Source of the DNA: an uncultured Clostridium sp. | GTDB taxonomy: Bacteria; Bacillota; Clostridia; Clostridiales; Clostridiaceae | Length of the DNA stretch: 15,575 bases | Direction: 5' to 3' | NCBI GenBank assembly: GCA_900543325.1 | Contig: UQQU01000072.1 | Coordinates: 1 to 15,575 of the forward strand | Notes under the pieces: model-generated | The model's database searches: none | What the model was told of the DNA's origin: nothing | Seen by the model: the letters and a program-made list of their open reading frames with translations, nothing else | Part shown: positions 5,524-12,726 of the stretch, piece after piece | Position numbering within the stretch: position 1 is the stretch's first letter | Layout of the letters: the number at the start of each line of letters is the position of its first letter | Program-made: the position numbers and the translations under genes

Positions 5524-6453
5524 CTAATTTTTAACTTTATTCCTTTTATTTTTAAGCAGTTTTCTTCTTATCCCCTTTAAATAATTATAAATTTTATATA
5601 AAGTTGGATTCTTTAATTCCTCTTCTTTTTTATGAACAAATTTTATTAATTCCATAATAGGTTCTATTTTATTAAGAGTATCATTATATCCTTCAATTAT
5701 TCTTACACGCTTTGCATCTGTATCTAAGTTTAAAGTTCCTGTTATAGTATTTTCAACTAAATTTTCTGGTGCTATTATTATAAGCCTTGAGTTTGGATAA
5801 AGTGATCTATCAACTTGTACATCTTTAGATAATAAAACTACAATTATAATATCACACTTTTCTCCATATACAGGTTGGATTGGAACATTATCCGATATTC
5901 CTCCATCTATATATTTTTCTCCTAAAACCTCAGTACTATCATATATTAAAGGTAATGAAGCTGATGCTAATACAATCTTTTTAGCAGTCTCATTATCATA
6001 ATCATTTATTTTAAAATATTTAGCATTAAAATTAGGTAACTTTGTACATGCTGCATAGCATATTTTTTTCTTTTCCTTAACTTTATTAAAATCTAGATAT
6101 TTTTCTACCATCTCTACAGCCCCATCATTACTAATGGCTCCATGCTCTAATTTATCTGCTAAAAATTTCTTTGCTAGCTGTAGATTCTTACCTCCAATAT
6201 ATAACCCTATTCCTCTTTTAATCAATTCTGTTTTACTAACAGGAACTAATTTATCCATTGTTACCTCTTCCCAAAGCTTATCTGCCTTTTCCATTTCATC
6301 CATAGCAAATAATACAGAATTAAAGGCTCCTATAGAAGTTCCTGAAAAAACTGATATGTATTTAGTCAAATTTAATTGTTTTAAAGCTTTCCAAACTCCA
6401 AGTTCGTATGCTCCTTTGCCTCCACCACCAGCTAATACTAATCCTATTTTCAT
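5524..6453 (-). CDS. Patatin-like phospholipase family protein (309 aa)
   Basis: Predicted cytosolic lipid acyl hydrolase of the bacterial patatin/RssA-like family. All catalytic landmarks are present: the glycine-rich oxyanion hole LAGGGGKGAYELG (7-19), the nucleophile elbow GTSIG with Ser40, and the catalytic Asp in YIDGGISDNVP (Asp183, DG[G/A] motif). The core ends near residue 215. The C-terminal 60 residues are Lys-rich (KKEEELKN... RRKLLKNKRNKVKN), which may favour contact with anionic membrane surfaces. There is no signal peptide or transmembrane segment. The ATG has AGGGAGAG about 7 bases upstream. It is a single gene, convergent with nothing and transcribed away from yaaA; its 3' end runs into the thi promoter without a clear terminator. 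The substrate (phospholipid, lysophospholipid or other ester) cannot be told from sequence. Confidence 0.9.
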   Translation of the reverse strand: MKIGLVLAGGGGKGAYELGVWKALKQLNLTKYISVFSGTSIGAFNSVLFAMDEMEKADKLWEEVTMDKLVPVSKTELIKRGIGLYIGGKNLQLAKKFLADKLEHGAISNDGAVEMVEKYLDFNKVKEKKKICYAACTKLPNFNAKYFKINDYDNETAKKIVLASASLPLIYDSTEVLGEKYIDGGISDNVPIQPVYGEKCDIIIVVLLSKDVQVDRSLYPNSRLIIIAPENLVENTITGTLNLDTDAKRVRIIEGYNDTLNKIEPIMELIKFVHKKEEELKNPTLYKIYNYLKGIRRKLLKNKRNKVKN

Positions 6454-6493
6454 AAATTACTCTCCCTATTTTTCCCATTTTTTTATCATATAA

Positions 6494-6499
6494 ATTATA
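6494..6499 (-). promoter_or_regulatory. Candidate -10 element for the patatin-like gene
   Basis: A perfect TATAAT on the minus strand lies 40 bases upstream of the patatin-like ATG. The -35 region 16-17 bases further up (TTTTAT/TTTATG) is weak, so this is only a candidate. Confidence 0.45.
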
Positions 6500-6596
6500 C
6501 TATAAAATTTAAGCCCATAAAATATTCATGTAATTTTTTCTCATTAATATTTTTATTTAATATTCTTAGAATTAATTCTAAAGTTTTAATTTTTAT

Positions 6597-6613
6597 ATAA
6601 TAATCATTATTAT
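6597..6613. promoter_or_regulatory. PerR/Fur-like operator palindrome in the yaaA promoter
   Basis: ATAATAATCATTATTAT is a perfect 8-1-8 inverted repeat. Its central 15 bases (TAATAATnATTATTA) match 13 of 15 positions of both the B. subtilis PerR box (TTATAATnATTATAA) and Fur box (TGATAATnATTATCA); it differs only at the second base of each half. It covers the expected -35 region and spacer of the yaaA promoter, a good place for a repressor. A second, 16-bp palindrome (TTAGAATTAATTCTAA) lies upstream at 6566-6581. Confidence 0.5.
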
Positions 6614-6619
6614 CTATGA

Positions 6620-6625
6620 TATACT
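6620..6625 (+). promoter_or_regulatory. Extended -10 promoter of yaaA
   Basis: TATACT preceded by TGA gives an extended -10 (TGnTATACT). No good -35 hexamer is present 17 bases upstream, where the palindrome lies. The start would be near 6632, leaving a short leader with AGGAG before the TTG start codon. Confidence 0.55.
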
Positions 6626-6657
6626 ATTTATGACATTTCATTTAGGAGCTGATTAAT

Positions 6658-7413
6658 TTGAACAATAAAACATTTAATATAATTATTTCGCCTGCAAAAA
6701 AAATGAATATAAATAATGATGATATTATAAGCGAATCTATGCCGTGTTTTATGGACAAGACAGAATATTTATATAGTAATTTAAAAGATTATAGTTATGA
6801 TGATTTGAAAAAACTTTTAGCTTGTAATGATGAAATTGCAGAACTTAACTATTCTAGATATAAAGATATGAATTTATATAAAAACTTATCACCTGCAATT
6901 CTTTCTTATGAAGGTATTCAATACAAATATATGTCCCCAGACTCATTTAGCAATTCAGAATTTGATTATGTATCAAATCATTTAAGAATTCTATCTGGAT
7001 TTTATGGTATTTTAAAACCATTTGATGGTATTGTTCCTTATAGACTAGAAATGCAAGCAAAATTAGCAATAGGAACTAGTAAAAACTTATATTCTTTCTG
7101 GGGGGACTCTTTATATAAAGAACTTACCAAAGATACTAATACTATATTGAATCTTGCTTCAAAAGAATATAGTAAGACTATCGAAAAGTATTTAACTAAA
7201 GATGATACTTTTATAACATGTGTTTTCGGAAGTCTTGTTAACTCTAAAATTAAAGTAAAAGCAACAGAGGCTAAAATGGCTCGTGGACTTATGATACGCT
7301 ATTTAGCTGAAAATAATATTACTGATATAGAAAAAGTTAAAGATTTCAAAGAACTTGGATTCTCTTATTCAGAAGAGCATTCAAAATCTAATGAATTTGT
7401 TTTCTTAAAATAA
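6658..7413 (+). CDS. yaaA: YaaA family peroxide-stress protein (UPF0246), 251 aa
   Basis: Member of the YaaA/DUF328 family. In E. coli the family protein is induced by OxyR and limits intracellular iron and DNA damage during hydrogen peroxide stress; its biochemical activity is linked to DNA binding. Family blocks are visible: ISPAKKMN (10-17), a SRYKDMNLY segment, ILSGFYGILKPFDGIVPYRLEMQAKL (about 110-136), FWGDSLYKEL, LNLASKEYSK, and EAKMARGLMIRYLAENNI near the C-terminus. Length is usual for the family. The start is TTG at 6658, 9 bases after AGGAG, and gives the conserved N-terminus directly (NNKTFNIIISPAKKM). Monocistronic, with its own promoter and terminator. The palindrome over the promoter suggests control by a PerR/Fur-type repressor, consistent with an oxidative-stress role; that is inference. 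Confidence 0.95.
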   Translation: MNNKTFNIIISPAKKMNINNDDIISESMPCFMDKTEYLYSNLKDYSYDDLKKLLACNDEIAELNYSRYKDMNLYKNLSPAILSYEGIQYKYMSPDSFSNSEFDYVSNHLRILSGFYGILKPFDGIVPYRLEMQAKLAIGTSKNLYSFWGDSLYKELTKDTNTILNLASKEYSKTIEKYLTKDDTFITCVFGSLVNSKIKVKATEAKMARGLMIRYLAENNITDIEKVKDFKELGFSYSEEHSKSNEFVFLK

Positions 7414-7432
7414 TTACAAAAAACTACACAAT

Positions 7433-7462
7433 AAAAGCGCTTGCATTTTCACAAGTGCTTTT
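7433..7462 (+). terminator. Terminator after yaaA
   Basis: An 11-bp stem, AAAAGCGCTTG with CAAGTGCTTTT (one G-T wobble), and an 8-nt loop, 19 bases after the yaaA stop; the 3' arm ends in four T followed by A-rich sequence. Confidence 0.75.
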
Positions 7463-7684
7463 AAAATAAATAATTACATTTTCAAGCAACATAAGTTGTT
7501 GTTTAACACATTTTAATACAATTATATATTAAATATACTATAATTTACATACATTTCTTAAATACCGTCTTATTCAATTTGCAAAAAACATTTTTATTAA
7601 TTTTATTTTTAAATTGTAGCATTTATATTAATATAAATGTATATTTTTATCAAATTAACTTGTATAAAAATTCCCCCTCACTAA
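7463..7684. other. A/T-rich intergenic DNA with a 20-bp perfect palindrome
   Basis: No gene is visible. The stretch contains a small CAAC-ATAA-GTTG hairpin (about 7484-7495) and the perfect 20-bp palindrome CATTTATATTAATATAAATG at 7620-7639, about 50 bases upstream of the next promoter. In DNA this A/T-rich such palindromes can arise by chance, so function is uncertain. Confidence 0.4.
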
Positions 7685-7713
7685 TTTACTTTATTTTACA
7701 TAAATGTTATTAT
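7685..7713 (+). promoter_or_regulatory. Promoter of the 114-aa gene
   Basis: TTTACT (-35, 7685-7690) and TATTAT (-10, 7708-7713) are 17 bases apart on the plus strand. The start would be near 7720, giving a leader of about 100 nt. Confidence 0.55.
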
Positions 7714-7720
7714 ATATACT

Positions 7721-7738
7721 GTAGGGTGGCCAAACTAC
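7721..7738. promoter_or_regulatory. Imperfect dyad at the predicted transcription start (operator candidate)
   Basis: GTAGGGTGGCCAAACTAC is symmetric about TGG/CCA except for two G-A mismatches on each side of the centre. It is a GC-rich patch in very A/T-rich DNA, beginning at the predicted +1 of the next gene. It looks more like a protein-binding dyad than an RNA hairpin, because the centre leaves no loop. Confidence 0.35.
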
Positions 7739-7821
7739 TTATAATTAAATGAGAAAGTTACTAAAATTAATGGATTGTTAATTTTATAAAAATATATACT
7801 TAAATGGGGAGAGATTTTTTT

Positions 7822-8166
7822 ATGAAATATTACATTTTAAGAACTAATGCGAAAGCAGAGCATACTACTCACAAATTACTTAATGGGTATAACTTTAAAA
7901 TAAATAATTTAAATGCGGAAAGATTAATTAGCGATGCTAAGGATGACGAAATTTTCTATTTACTATATAACATTTCTGAAAAGAAGTTTGTAGAACAAGG
8001 GGTAATCAAAAGCGTTGAATCAAATAAACCTTCTAACAAATATGAAGCTCTATTCGCTGAAAGAAAACCTTTAAATATAAATTATTTACCATATTCAACT
8101 CCTAATTGCGGAATAATTCCAACTTCTAAAAGTAAAGTGGAAGAAATTCTGAATGTTGCAGTTTAA
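7822..8166 (+). CDS. Hypothetical protein (114 aa)
   Basis: I do not recognise the family with confidence. The protein is cytosolic-looking, with no signal peptide or membrane segment, and begins MKYYILRTNAKAEHTTHKLL. The middle (DDEIFYLLYNISEKKFVEQGVIKSV) alternates like beta-strands and faintly recalls the layout of PUA/EVE-like barrels, but no diagnostic motif supports that name. The C-terminal half contains a Pro/Asn/Tyr-rich stretch (NINYLPYSTPNCGIIPT). I chose ATG at 7822 because GGGGAGAG ends 9 bases upstream. An in-frame ATG at 7804 overlaps that ribosome binding site and would add only MGRDFF, so it is unlikely to be used. The gene stands alone, with its own promoter, a roughly 100-nt leader and a strong terminator. 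Confidence 0.8.
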   Translation: MKYYILRTNAKAEHTTHKLLNGYNFKINNLNAERLISDAKDDEIFYLLYNISEKKFVEQGVIKSVESNKPSNKYEALFAERKPLNINYLPYSTPNCGIIPTSKSKVEEILNVAV

Positions 8167-8227
8167 TTTAGGAACTACTGAACATTTTATATTATTTTAA
8201 GTAATACTAGTTTAAATCTTGGAATAA

Positions 8228-8259
8228 TAAAGGAGCTGATCATATGATAAGCTCCTTTA
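8228..8259. terminator. Bidirectional terminator between the 114-aa gene and glgP
   Basis: A 10-bp stem (TAAAGGAGCT with AGCTCCTTTA) encloses a further ATCAT/ATGAT palindrome across one G-A mismatch. A T run follows on the plus strand (8261-8265). It sits between convergent genes, 62 bases after one stop and 22 bases after the glgP stop, and probably serves both. Confidence 0.8.
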
Positions 8260-8280
8260 ATTTTTCCTCTGTTTATTACA

Positions 8281-10542
8281 TTATTTTAATTTCCAAATAT
8301 CTTCATTGTATTGAGCAATTGTTCTATCAGATGAGAAGAATCCAGCTTTGCTGATGTTTATTAAAACTTTTCTGTTCCAAGTTTCTCTATCTGAGTAATC
8401 TTCAAATACTTTGTCCTTAGTTTTAATATAATCTTCAATATCAAGTAATGTCATGAACCAGTCTTTAACTATTAATTCATTGTGAAGTCTGTTTAGGTTA
8501 ACTTCATCTCCAACCTTTAACATTTCATCACTTACTATAAAGTCAACTAGTTCTTTGATATTTTCTTTTTCATAATATTCTTTTGAAACGTAATCAGCTT
8601 TCTTATAATGGTCGATTACTTGTTCACTTGATTCACCAAAGATATAGATGTTATCATCACCAACTAATTGATGAATTTCAACGTTAGCTCCATCTTCAGT
8701 TCCTAAAGTTAATGCACCATTTAACATAAACTTCATATTACCTGTTCCTGAAGCTTCCTTAGATGCTAAAGAAATTTGTTCAGAAACATCACAAGCTGGT
8801 ATTAACTTAGAAGCCTTAGTTACATTGTAGTTTTCAACCATAACAACTTTTAAGTGTTTGCTAACAACTGGATCATTATTTATAATTTCTTGTAAGCAAA
8901 GAATTGTATGGATTATATCTTGTGCAATTATATAAGCTGGTGCAGCCTTTGCTCCAAATATCATTGTAATTGGAGTTGTTGGAATATTTCCTGCTTTAAT
9001 ATCTAAATATTTATGAATGATGTATAAAACATTCATTTGTTGTCTCTTATATTCATGAAGTCTCTTTATTTGAATATCAAATATAGAGTTTTCATCTACT
9101 TCAATATTTTGAGTATCCTTTAAATACTTCTTTAATGCAATTTTATTATGCTTTTTAATTTCTCCAAGTTTTGCTAATACTTCTTTGTTATCAACATACT
9201 TAGCTAAGTCTTCTAACTTAGTTGCATCAGTCTTGAAGTCTTCACCAATAAGTTCTGTAATATAGTTAGTTAACTCATTATTACAGTGGATTAACCATCT
9301 TCTGAAAGTTATACCATTTGTCTTATTGTTAAATTTTTCTGGATATATATCATAGAATGGTCTTAATTCTTCTTGCTCTAATATTTCTGTGTGAAGTGCC
9401 GCAACACCATTTACACTGAATCCATAGTGAATATCCATATGAGCCATATGAACTCTATCATCTTTATCTATGATATAAACTCTTTCATCTTCATATTTTT
9501 CTCTAACTAAGTTATCTAATTCTCTAATAATTGGCATTAATTGAGGCACAACTTTTTCTAAGTAAGCTATTGGCCATTTTTCTAATGCTTCAGCTAATAT
9601 TGTGTGGTTAGTGTATGCACAAGTTTTGGTAACGATACCGATAGCTTCTTGCATTTCAATACCCTTTTCTCCTAATAATCTTATTAATTCTGGTATAACC
9701 ATTGAAGGGTGTGTATCATTAATTTGAACAACTACATGCTCGTGTAACTTGTGTAAATCATATCCATTTTCTTCAGCTTCTAAAAGAATTAATTGTGCAG
9801 CATTACTTACCATAAAGTATTGTTGATATATTCTTAATAAGTGTCCTGCCTCATCACTATCATCTGGATATAAGAATAATGTTAAATTCTTTTTGATATC
9901 TTCTTTATCAAAGTTTATTCCATCTTCTACTAAAGTTTCATCTATAGAATCTATATCGAATAATCTTAATTTATTTGATGCTTGATTATATCCTGTTACA
10001 TCTATATCATATAATGTTGAAGTTACTTTAAATCCACCAAATAATACATCAAATTTAATGTCAGATTTATTTAACCAACCTTCTGAAGTTATCCATGGAT
10101 TCTTTTCAGTTGTTTGTTTATTATTCTTAAATACTTGTTTAAATAATCCATAATGATAGTTTAATCCAACACCATCTCCATTTAAACCTAAAGTTGCTAT
10201 TGAATCTAAGAAACATGCAGCTAATCTTCCTAATCCACCATTTCCTAATGAAGGTTCTAATTCTACTTCTTCTATTTCAGTTAAATCTTTTCCATTAGCA
10301 GCTAATACTTCTTTAACTTCATCGTAAAGTCCTAAATTTATTAAATTATTTGATAGTAATTTACCAATTAAAAACTCTGCTGAAATATAATATAATTTCT
10401 TACTTCCTTTATTTGTACCTTTATTTTTAATGCATCCTTTTGTCATTTCTAATAATGCTAAATATACTTCTTCGTTTGTTGCTTCTTCTATTGTTTTTTG
10501 AAATCTATTCTTTAAGATTTCAGCTAAATTATTTTTTACCAT
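8281..10542 (-). CDS. glgP: Glycogen/maltodextrin phosphorylase (753 aa)
   Basis: PLP-dependent alpha-glucan phosphorylase (GT35) that releases glucose 1-phosphate from glycogen or maltodextrins. Clear family blocks: KLYYISAEFLIGKLL, EPSLGNGGLGRLAACFLDS, GVGLNYHYGLFKQ, VVVQINDTHPSMVIPELIRLL, YTNHTILAEALEKWP, MAHMDIHYGFSVNGVAALHT, NKTNGITFRRWL, IKRLHEYKRQQMN, IFGAKAAPAY and the PLP site EASGTGNMKFMLNGALTLGT with Lys604. At 753 residues it is the compact Gram-positive form without the long N-terminal regulatory tail of animal enzymes. The ATG has AAGGTGG about 11 bases upstream. No other glg genes lie nearby, so it is a stand-alone unit. The substrate preference (glycogen or maltodextrin) is not decided by the visible motifs. 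Confidence 0.96.
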   Translation of the reverse strand: MVKNNLAEILKNRFQKTIEEATNEEVYLALLEMTKGCIKNKGTNKGSKKLYYISAEFLIGKLLSNNLINLGLYDEVKEVLAANGKDLTEIEEVELEPSLGNGGLGRLAACFLDSIATLGLNGDGVGLNYHYGLFKQVFKNNKQTTEKNPWITSEGWLNKSDIKFDVLFGGFKVTSTLYDIDVTGYNQASNKLRLFDIDSIDETLVEDGINFDKEDIKKNLTLFLYPDDSDEAGHLLRIYQQYFMVSNAAQLILLEAEENGYDLHKLHEHVVVQINDTHPSMVIPELIRLLGEKGIEMQEAIGIVTKTCAYTNHTILAEALEKWPIAYLEKVVPQLMPIIRELDNLVREKYEDERVYIIDKDDRVHMAHMDIHYGFSVNGVAALHTEILEQEELRPFYDIYPEKFNNKTNGITFRRWLIHCNNELTNYITELIGEDFKTDATKLEDLAKYVDNKEVLAKLGEIKKHNKIALKKYLKDTQNIEVDENSIFDIQIKRLHEYKRQQMNVLYIIHKYLDIKAGNIPTTPITMIFGAKAAPAYIIAQDIIHTILCLQEIINNDPVVSKHLKVVMVENYNVTKASKLIPACDVSEQISLASKEASGTGNMKFMLNGALTLGTEDGANVEIHQLVGDDNIYIFGESSEQVIDHYKKADYVSKEYYEKENIKELVDFIVSDEMLKVGDEVNLNRLHNELIVKDWFMTLLDIEDYIKTKDKVFEDYSDRETWNRKVLINISKAGFFSSDRTIAQYNEDIWKLK

Positions 10543-10632
10543 AATAAATTATCCCACCTTAAATTCATTATTTTTAAAATATTTTACCTTAGAAATTTGT
10601 TTTTTATTTAAATCATTTACAATTATATAATA

Positions 10633-10650
10633 ACAATTTTATAAAATTGT
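10633..10650. promoter_or_regulatory. 18-bp perfect palindrome upstream of glgP (operator candidate)
   Basis: ACAATTTTATAAAATTGT is perfectly self-complementary and lies about 90-110 bases before the glgP start. On the minus strand it sits just after ATGACA (-35-like) and before TATAAT, but their spacing (20 bases) is longer than ideal, so the promoter itself is uncertain. No catabolite-response (cre) element is visible in this gap. Confidence 0.4.
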
Positions 10651-10755
10651 CATTGTACATTTTTATTATTTTTTGTATATTTATTATGCTACTTTTAAAA
10701 AATATCATTTTTTTTATATTTTTCCTCACTTTTTTGTAAACATTTCCATTTATTT

Positions 10756-10800
10756 AGGTATATTAAAAAAAATAATAGGCATATTTTTTTTAATATACCT
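10756..10800 (-). terminator. Perfect 19-bp A/T-rich inverted repeat after murE (probable terminator)
   Basis: Arms 10756-10774 and 10782-10800 (AGGTATATTAAAAAAAATA and its complement) are perfectly paired around a 7-nt loop. It begins 20 bases after the murE stop, where a terminator is expected. The run of eight U lies inside the 3' arm rather than after it, so it is not a textbook terminator; it could act on either strand. Confidence 0.6.
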
Positions 10801-10820
10801 ATTATAAAAAAATTACTTTA

Positions 10821-12296
10821 TTAAATTTCATTAAAATAATTTATAACTGTTTCTTTATCACTAAAATGATGCTTTACTGTACCAATTATTTGATAATCTT
10901 CATGTCCTTTTCCTGCTATAACAACTATATCATCTTTACCTGCAATTCTACATGCATACTCTATAGCTTCTTTTCTATCTTCAATAACAGTGTGACTATC
11001 TTTAATTCCTTCTAATATATCTTCTATTATTCTATGTGGATCCTCTGTTCTTGGATTATCAGAAGTTACTATTGTAACATCACTATATTTTTCAGCAATT
11101 GCTCCCATTAAAGGTCTCTTTGTTTTATCTCTATCTCCACCACAACCAAATACTGTTATTAATTTTCCTTTAACAACTTCTTTCATAGTTTCTAAAATAT
11201 TTTCTAAACCATCAGGAGTATGAGCATAATCTACAACTATTGTAGAGTTCATTTTATCATGATAAACTCTTTCACATCTTCCAGCAACTGCTTTCATTGT
11301 ATCGAAAGCTTCTATAACCTCCTCTACAGTTACATATCCAGCAACAACAAGCATTCCTATAACACCTAATGCATTATAAATATTATAAAGTCCTGGAATA
11401 TGAAGTTTAACCTTACCTTTTAACTCCTCATCAATATATAAATCAAAAGTTGAACCATTAGCTTGTAAATCTAAATTTTTAGCTCTAACATATCCAGCAT
11501 TTACTCCATAAGAAGTAACAACTTTATCATCATTGCTATCCTCATGTAATGTATCTAACATTTTCTTTCCATACTGATCATCACAGTTTATAACAGTAGT
11601 TTCAGCACCCTTAATAAACTTAAACTTTGCATTATAATAATTTTCAAATGTCTTATGATAGTCCATATGATCTTGAGTTAAGTTTGTAAACATTCCTCTA
11701 CTAAAGTTTAATCCTTCTACTCTTCCCATTGCAGATGCATGAGATGATACTTCCATTAAACAGTATTTACACCCTGCCTCTCTCATATCCTTAATAAGTC
11801 TAAATAATTCTATAGCTTCTGGAGTTGTCATTGATGTTGGAATCATTTTATCTCCAATGTAATTTGCTATAGTTCCTATAAGTCCAACCTTATTTCCTGC
11901 ATGTTCTAATATGTGCTTCATCATATATGTTGATGTAGTCTTTCCATTAGTACCTGTTACCCCTAAGAATGTTAAATCACCATCTTGTATATTAAAGAAT
12001 GTTTTTGCAATAATAGCCATGCATTCTCTTGTATCACTTACCTTTATGTAAGCAACTCCTTCTTTAATATCACTTATATCTTTACTATGAACAATTACCC
12101 TTGCACCTTTTTCTATAGCATCATTTATCAAATCATGTCCATCTACTTTTAATCCTATAACAGCAATAAAAAGACTTCCCTCTATTACTTGTCTTGTATC
12201 TCTTGTAATATCTATAACATTTATTTTTGTATAATCTATTTCATTTGTAGAAGTATAATCTAACTTTGAATTTCTTAATATTTCACTTAATAACAT
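10821..12296 (-). CDS. murE: UDP-N-acetylmuramoyl-tripeptide synthetase MurE (491 aa)
   Basis: Cytoplasmic Mur ligase that adds the third residue of the peptidoglycan stem peptide to UDP-MurNAc-L-Ala-D-Glu, using ATP. Three domains are visible: the N-terminal UDP-binding part (to about 108), the ATPase core with GVTGTNGKTT (112-121), TTPEAIEL, MEVSSHA (181-187), LTQDHMDYH (206-214) and the lysine that is carbamylated in the family (Lys224 in NAKFKF), and the C-terminal domain with VDYAHTPDGL, FGCGGDRDKTKRPLMG and DNPR (413-416). The DNPR motif marks diaminopimelate rather than lysine addition; whether the organism uses the meso or LL isomer is not shown. The ATG has AAGGAG 7 bases upstream. 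It is not in a dcw cluster here. Confidence 0.97.
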   Translation of the reverse strand: MLLSEILRNSKLDYTSTNEIDYTKINVIDITRDTRQVIEGSLFIAVIGLKVDGHDLINDAIEKGARVIVHSKDISDIKEGVAYIKVSDTRECMAIIAKTFFNIQDGDLTFLGVTGTNGKTTSTYMMKHILEHAGNKVGLIGTIANYIGDKMIPTSMTTPEAIELFRLIKDMREAGCKYCLMEVSSHASAMGRVEGLNFSRGMFTNLTQDHMDYHKTFENYYNAKFKFIKGAETTVINCDDQYGKKMLDTLHEDSNDDKVVTSYGVNAGYVRAKNLDLQANGSTFDLYIDEELKGKVKLHIPGLYNIYNALGVIGMLVVAGYVTVEEVIEAFDTMKAVAGRCERVYHDKMNSTIVVDYAHTPDGLENILETMKEVVKGKLITVFGCGGDRDKTKRPLMGAIAEKYSDVTIVTSDNPRTEDPHRIIEDILEGIKDSHTVIEDRKEAIEYACRIAGKDDIVVIAGKGHEDYQIIGTVKHHFSDKETVINYFNEI

Positions 12297-12507
12297 CTAA
12301 AATCTCCTTATCTTAAATTGATTTTTATTGCTCGCTTATAACAATATATTTTATTGTCCCATAATATTGTACATCATTTATAGTTCTTTATCTATAAAAA
12401 GTAAGGTTAATACTATAATAAAGTCCTACCTATAATTTTAACCCACTATTTTTATATTAATCATTATCTAATGATTACTCCTACATTCTATATTTTTTAA
12501 AATTTTG
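12297..12507. other. Intergenic DNA between divergent murE and asnB
   Basis: Holds the murE leader. A possible murE promoter on the minus strand (CTTACT, 17 bases, TATAAA) is too weak to call. An ACAATA/TATTGT dyad at about 12342-12358 also lies here. No gene or RNA family is recognised in this part. Confidence 0.4.
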
Positions 12508-12536
12508 TTGCATTTTAATACCATTTGTAATATAAT
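12508..12536 (+). promoter_or_regulatory. Strong sigma-A-like promoter of asnB
   Basis: TTGCAT (12508-12513) and a perfect TATAAT (12531-12536) are separated by 17 bases. Transcription should start near 12543, leaving an unusually long leader of about 184 nt before the asnB start codon. Confidence 0.8.
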
Positions 12537-12542
12537 TTAACA

Positions 12543-12726
12543 AATAGTTTTTTTAATAGAATATCATCAAAGGCGATGATAAAGTTAATTTAAAAATTTA
12601 AAATTATAAATTTAATTTTACTTTTAAATTTTTATTTATTATCTTTGAGCCTTTGTCTAAGTAAGAATTGTTTGTAAGGCTCGCTTTTAGCGGGCCTTTA
12701 TTATTTTATAAAAGGGGGCTAAAAAA
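12543..12726 (+). ncRNA. Attenuator-like structured leader of asnB (unknown family)
   Basis: Several mutually exclusive pairings are visible. (1) Hairpin TATCATC-AAAGGC-GATGATA (12562-12581). (2) A perfect 13-bp A/T stem, 12591-12603 with 12622-12634. (3) A long helix around stem 2: AAAGGC plus GATGATAA (12569-12582) with TTATTATC (12636-12643) and GCCTTT (12649-12654), one G-T wobble and a 5-nt bulge. (4) Antiterminator GAGCCTT (12647-12653) with AAGGCTC (12676-12682). (5) Terminator 12676-12698. Helix 3 destroys hairpin 1 and blocks 4, allowing 5. It has no T-box sequence and no aptamer I recognise; the signal it senses is unknown. Confidence 0.6.
12676..12698 (+). terminator. Intrinsic terminator inside the asnB leader
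   Basis: AAGGCTCGC (12676-12684) pairs with GCGGGCCTT (12690-12698), one T-G wobble, loop TTTTA, followed by TTATTATTTT. It lies 28 bases upstream of asnB and downstream of its promoter, so it can only act as an attenuator. Its 5' arm is perfectly complementary to GAGCCTT at 12647-12653. Confidence 0.75.

Noticed and set aside
7721..7738. AGGGTGG as a T-box core upstream of the 114-aa gene
   Set aside because: The match stops after seven bases, and no terminator/antiterminator pair or stem I follows in the leader.
8281..10542. Catabolite repression (cre) site for glgP
   Set aside because: I looked for the TGnAAnCGnTnnCA pattern in 10543-10820 and did not find an acceptable match.
12576..12593. 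Short leader peptide (ATG ATA AAG TTA ATT TAA) in the asnB leader
   Set aside because: Only five codons, none for Asn, and the AAAGG upstream is too close (about 2 bases) to act as a ribosome binding site.
12543..12726. Asn T-box riboswitch in the asnB leader
   Set aside because: No AGGGTGG-ACC type T-box core, no stem I AG-bulge or specifier loop recognised, and the terminator arm sequence differs from T-box antiterminators.
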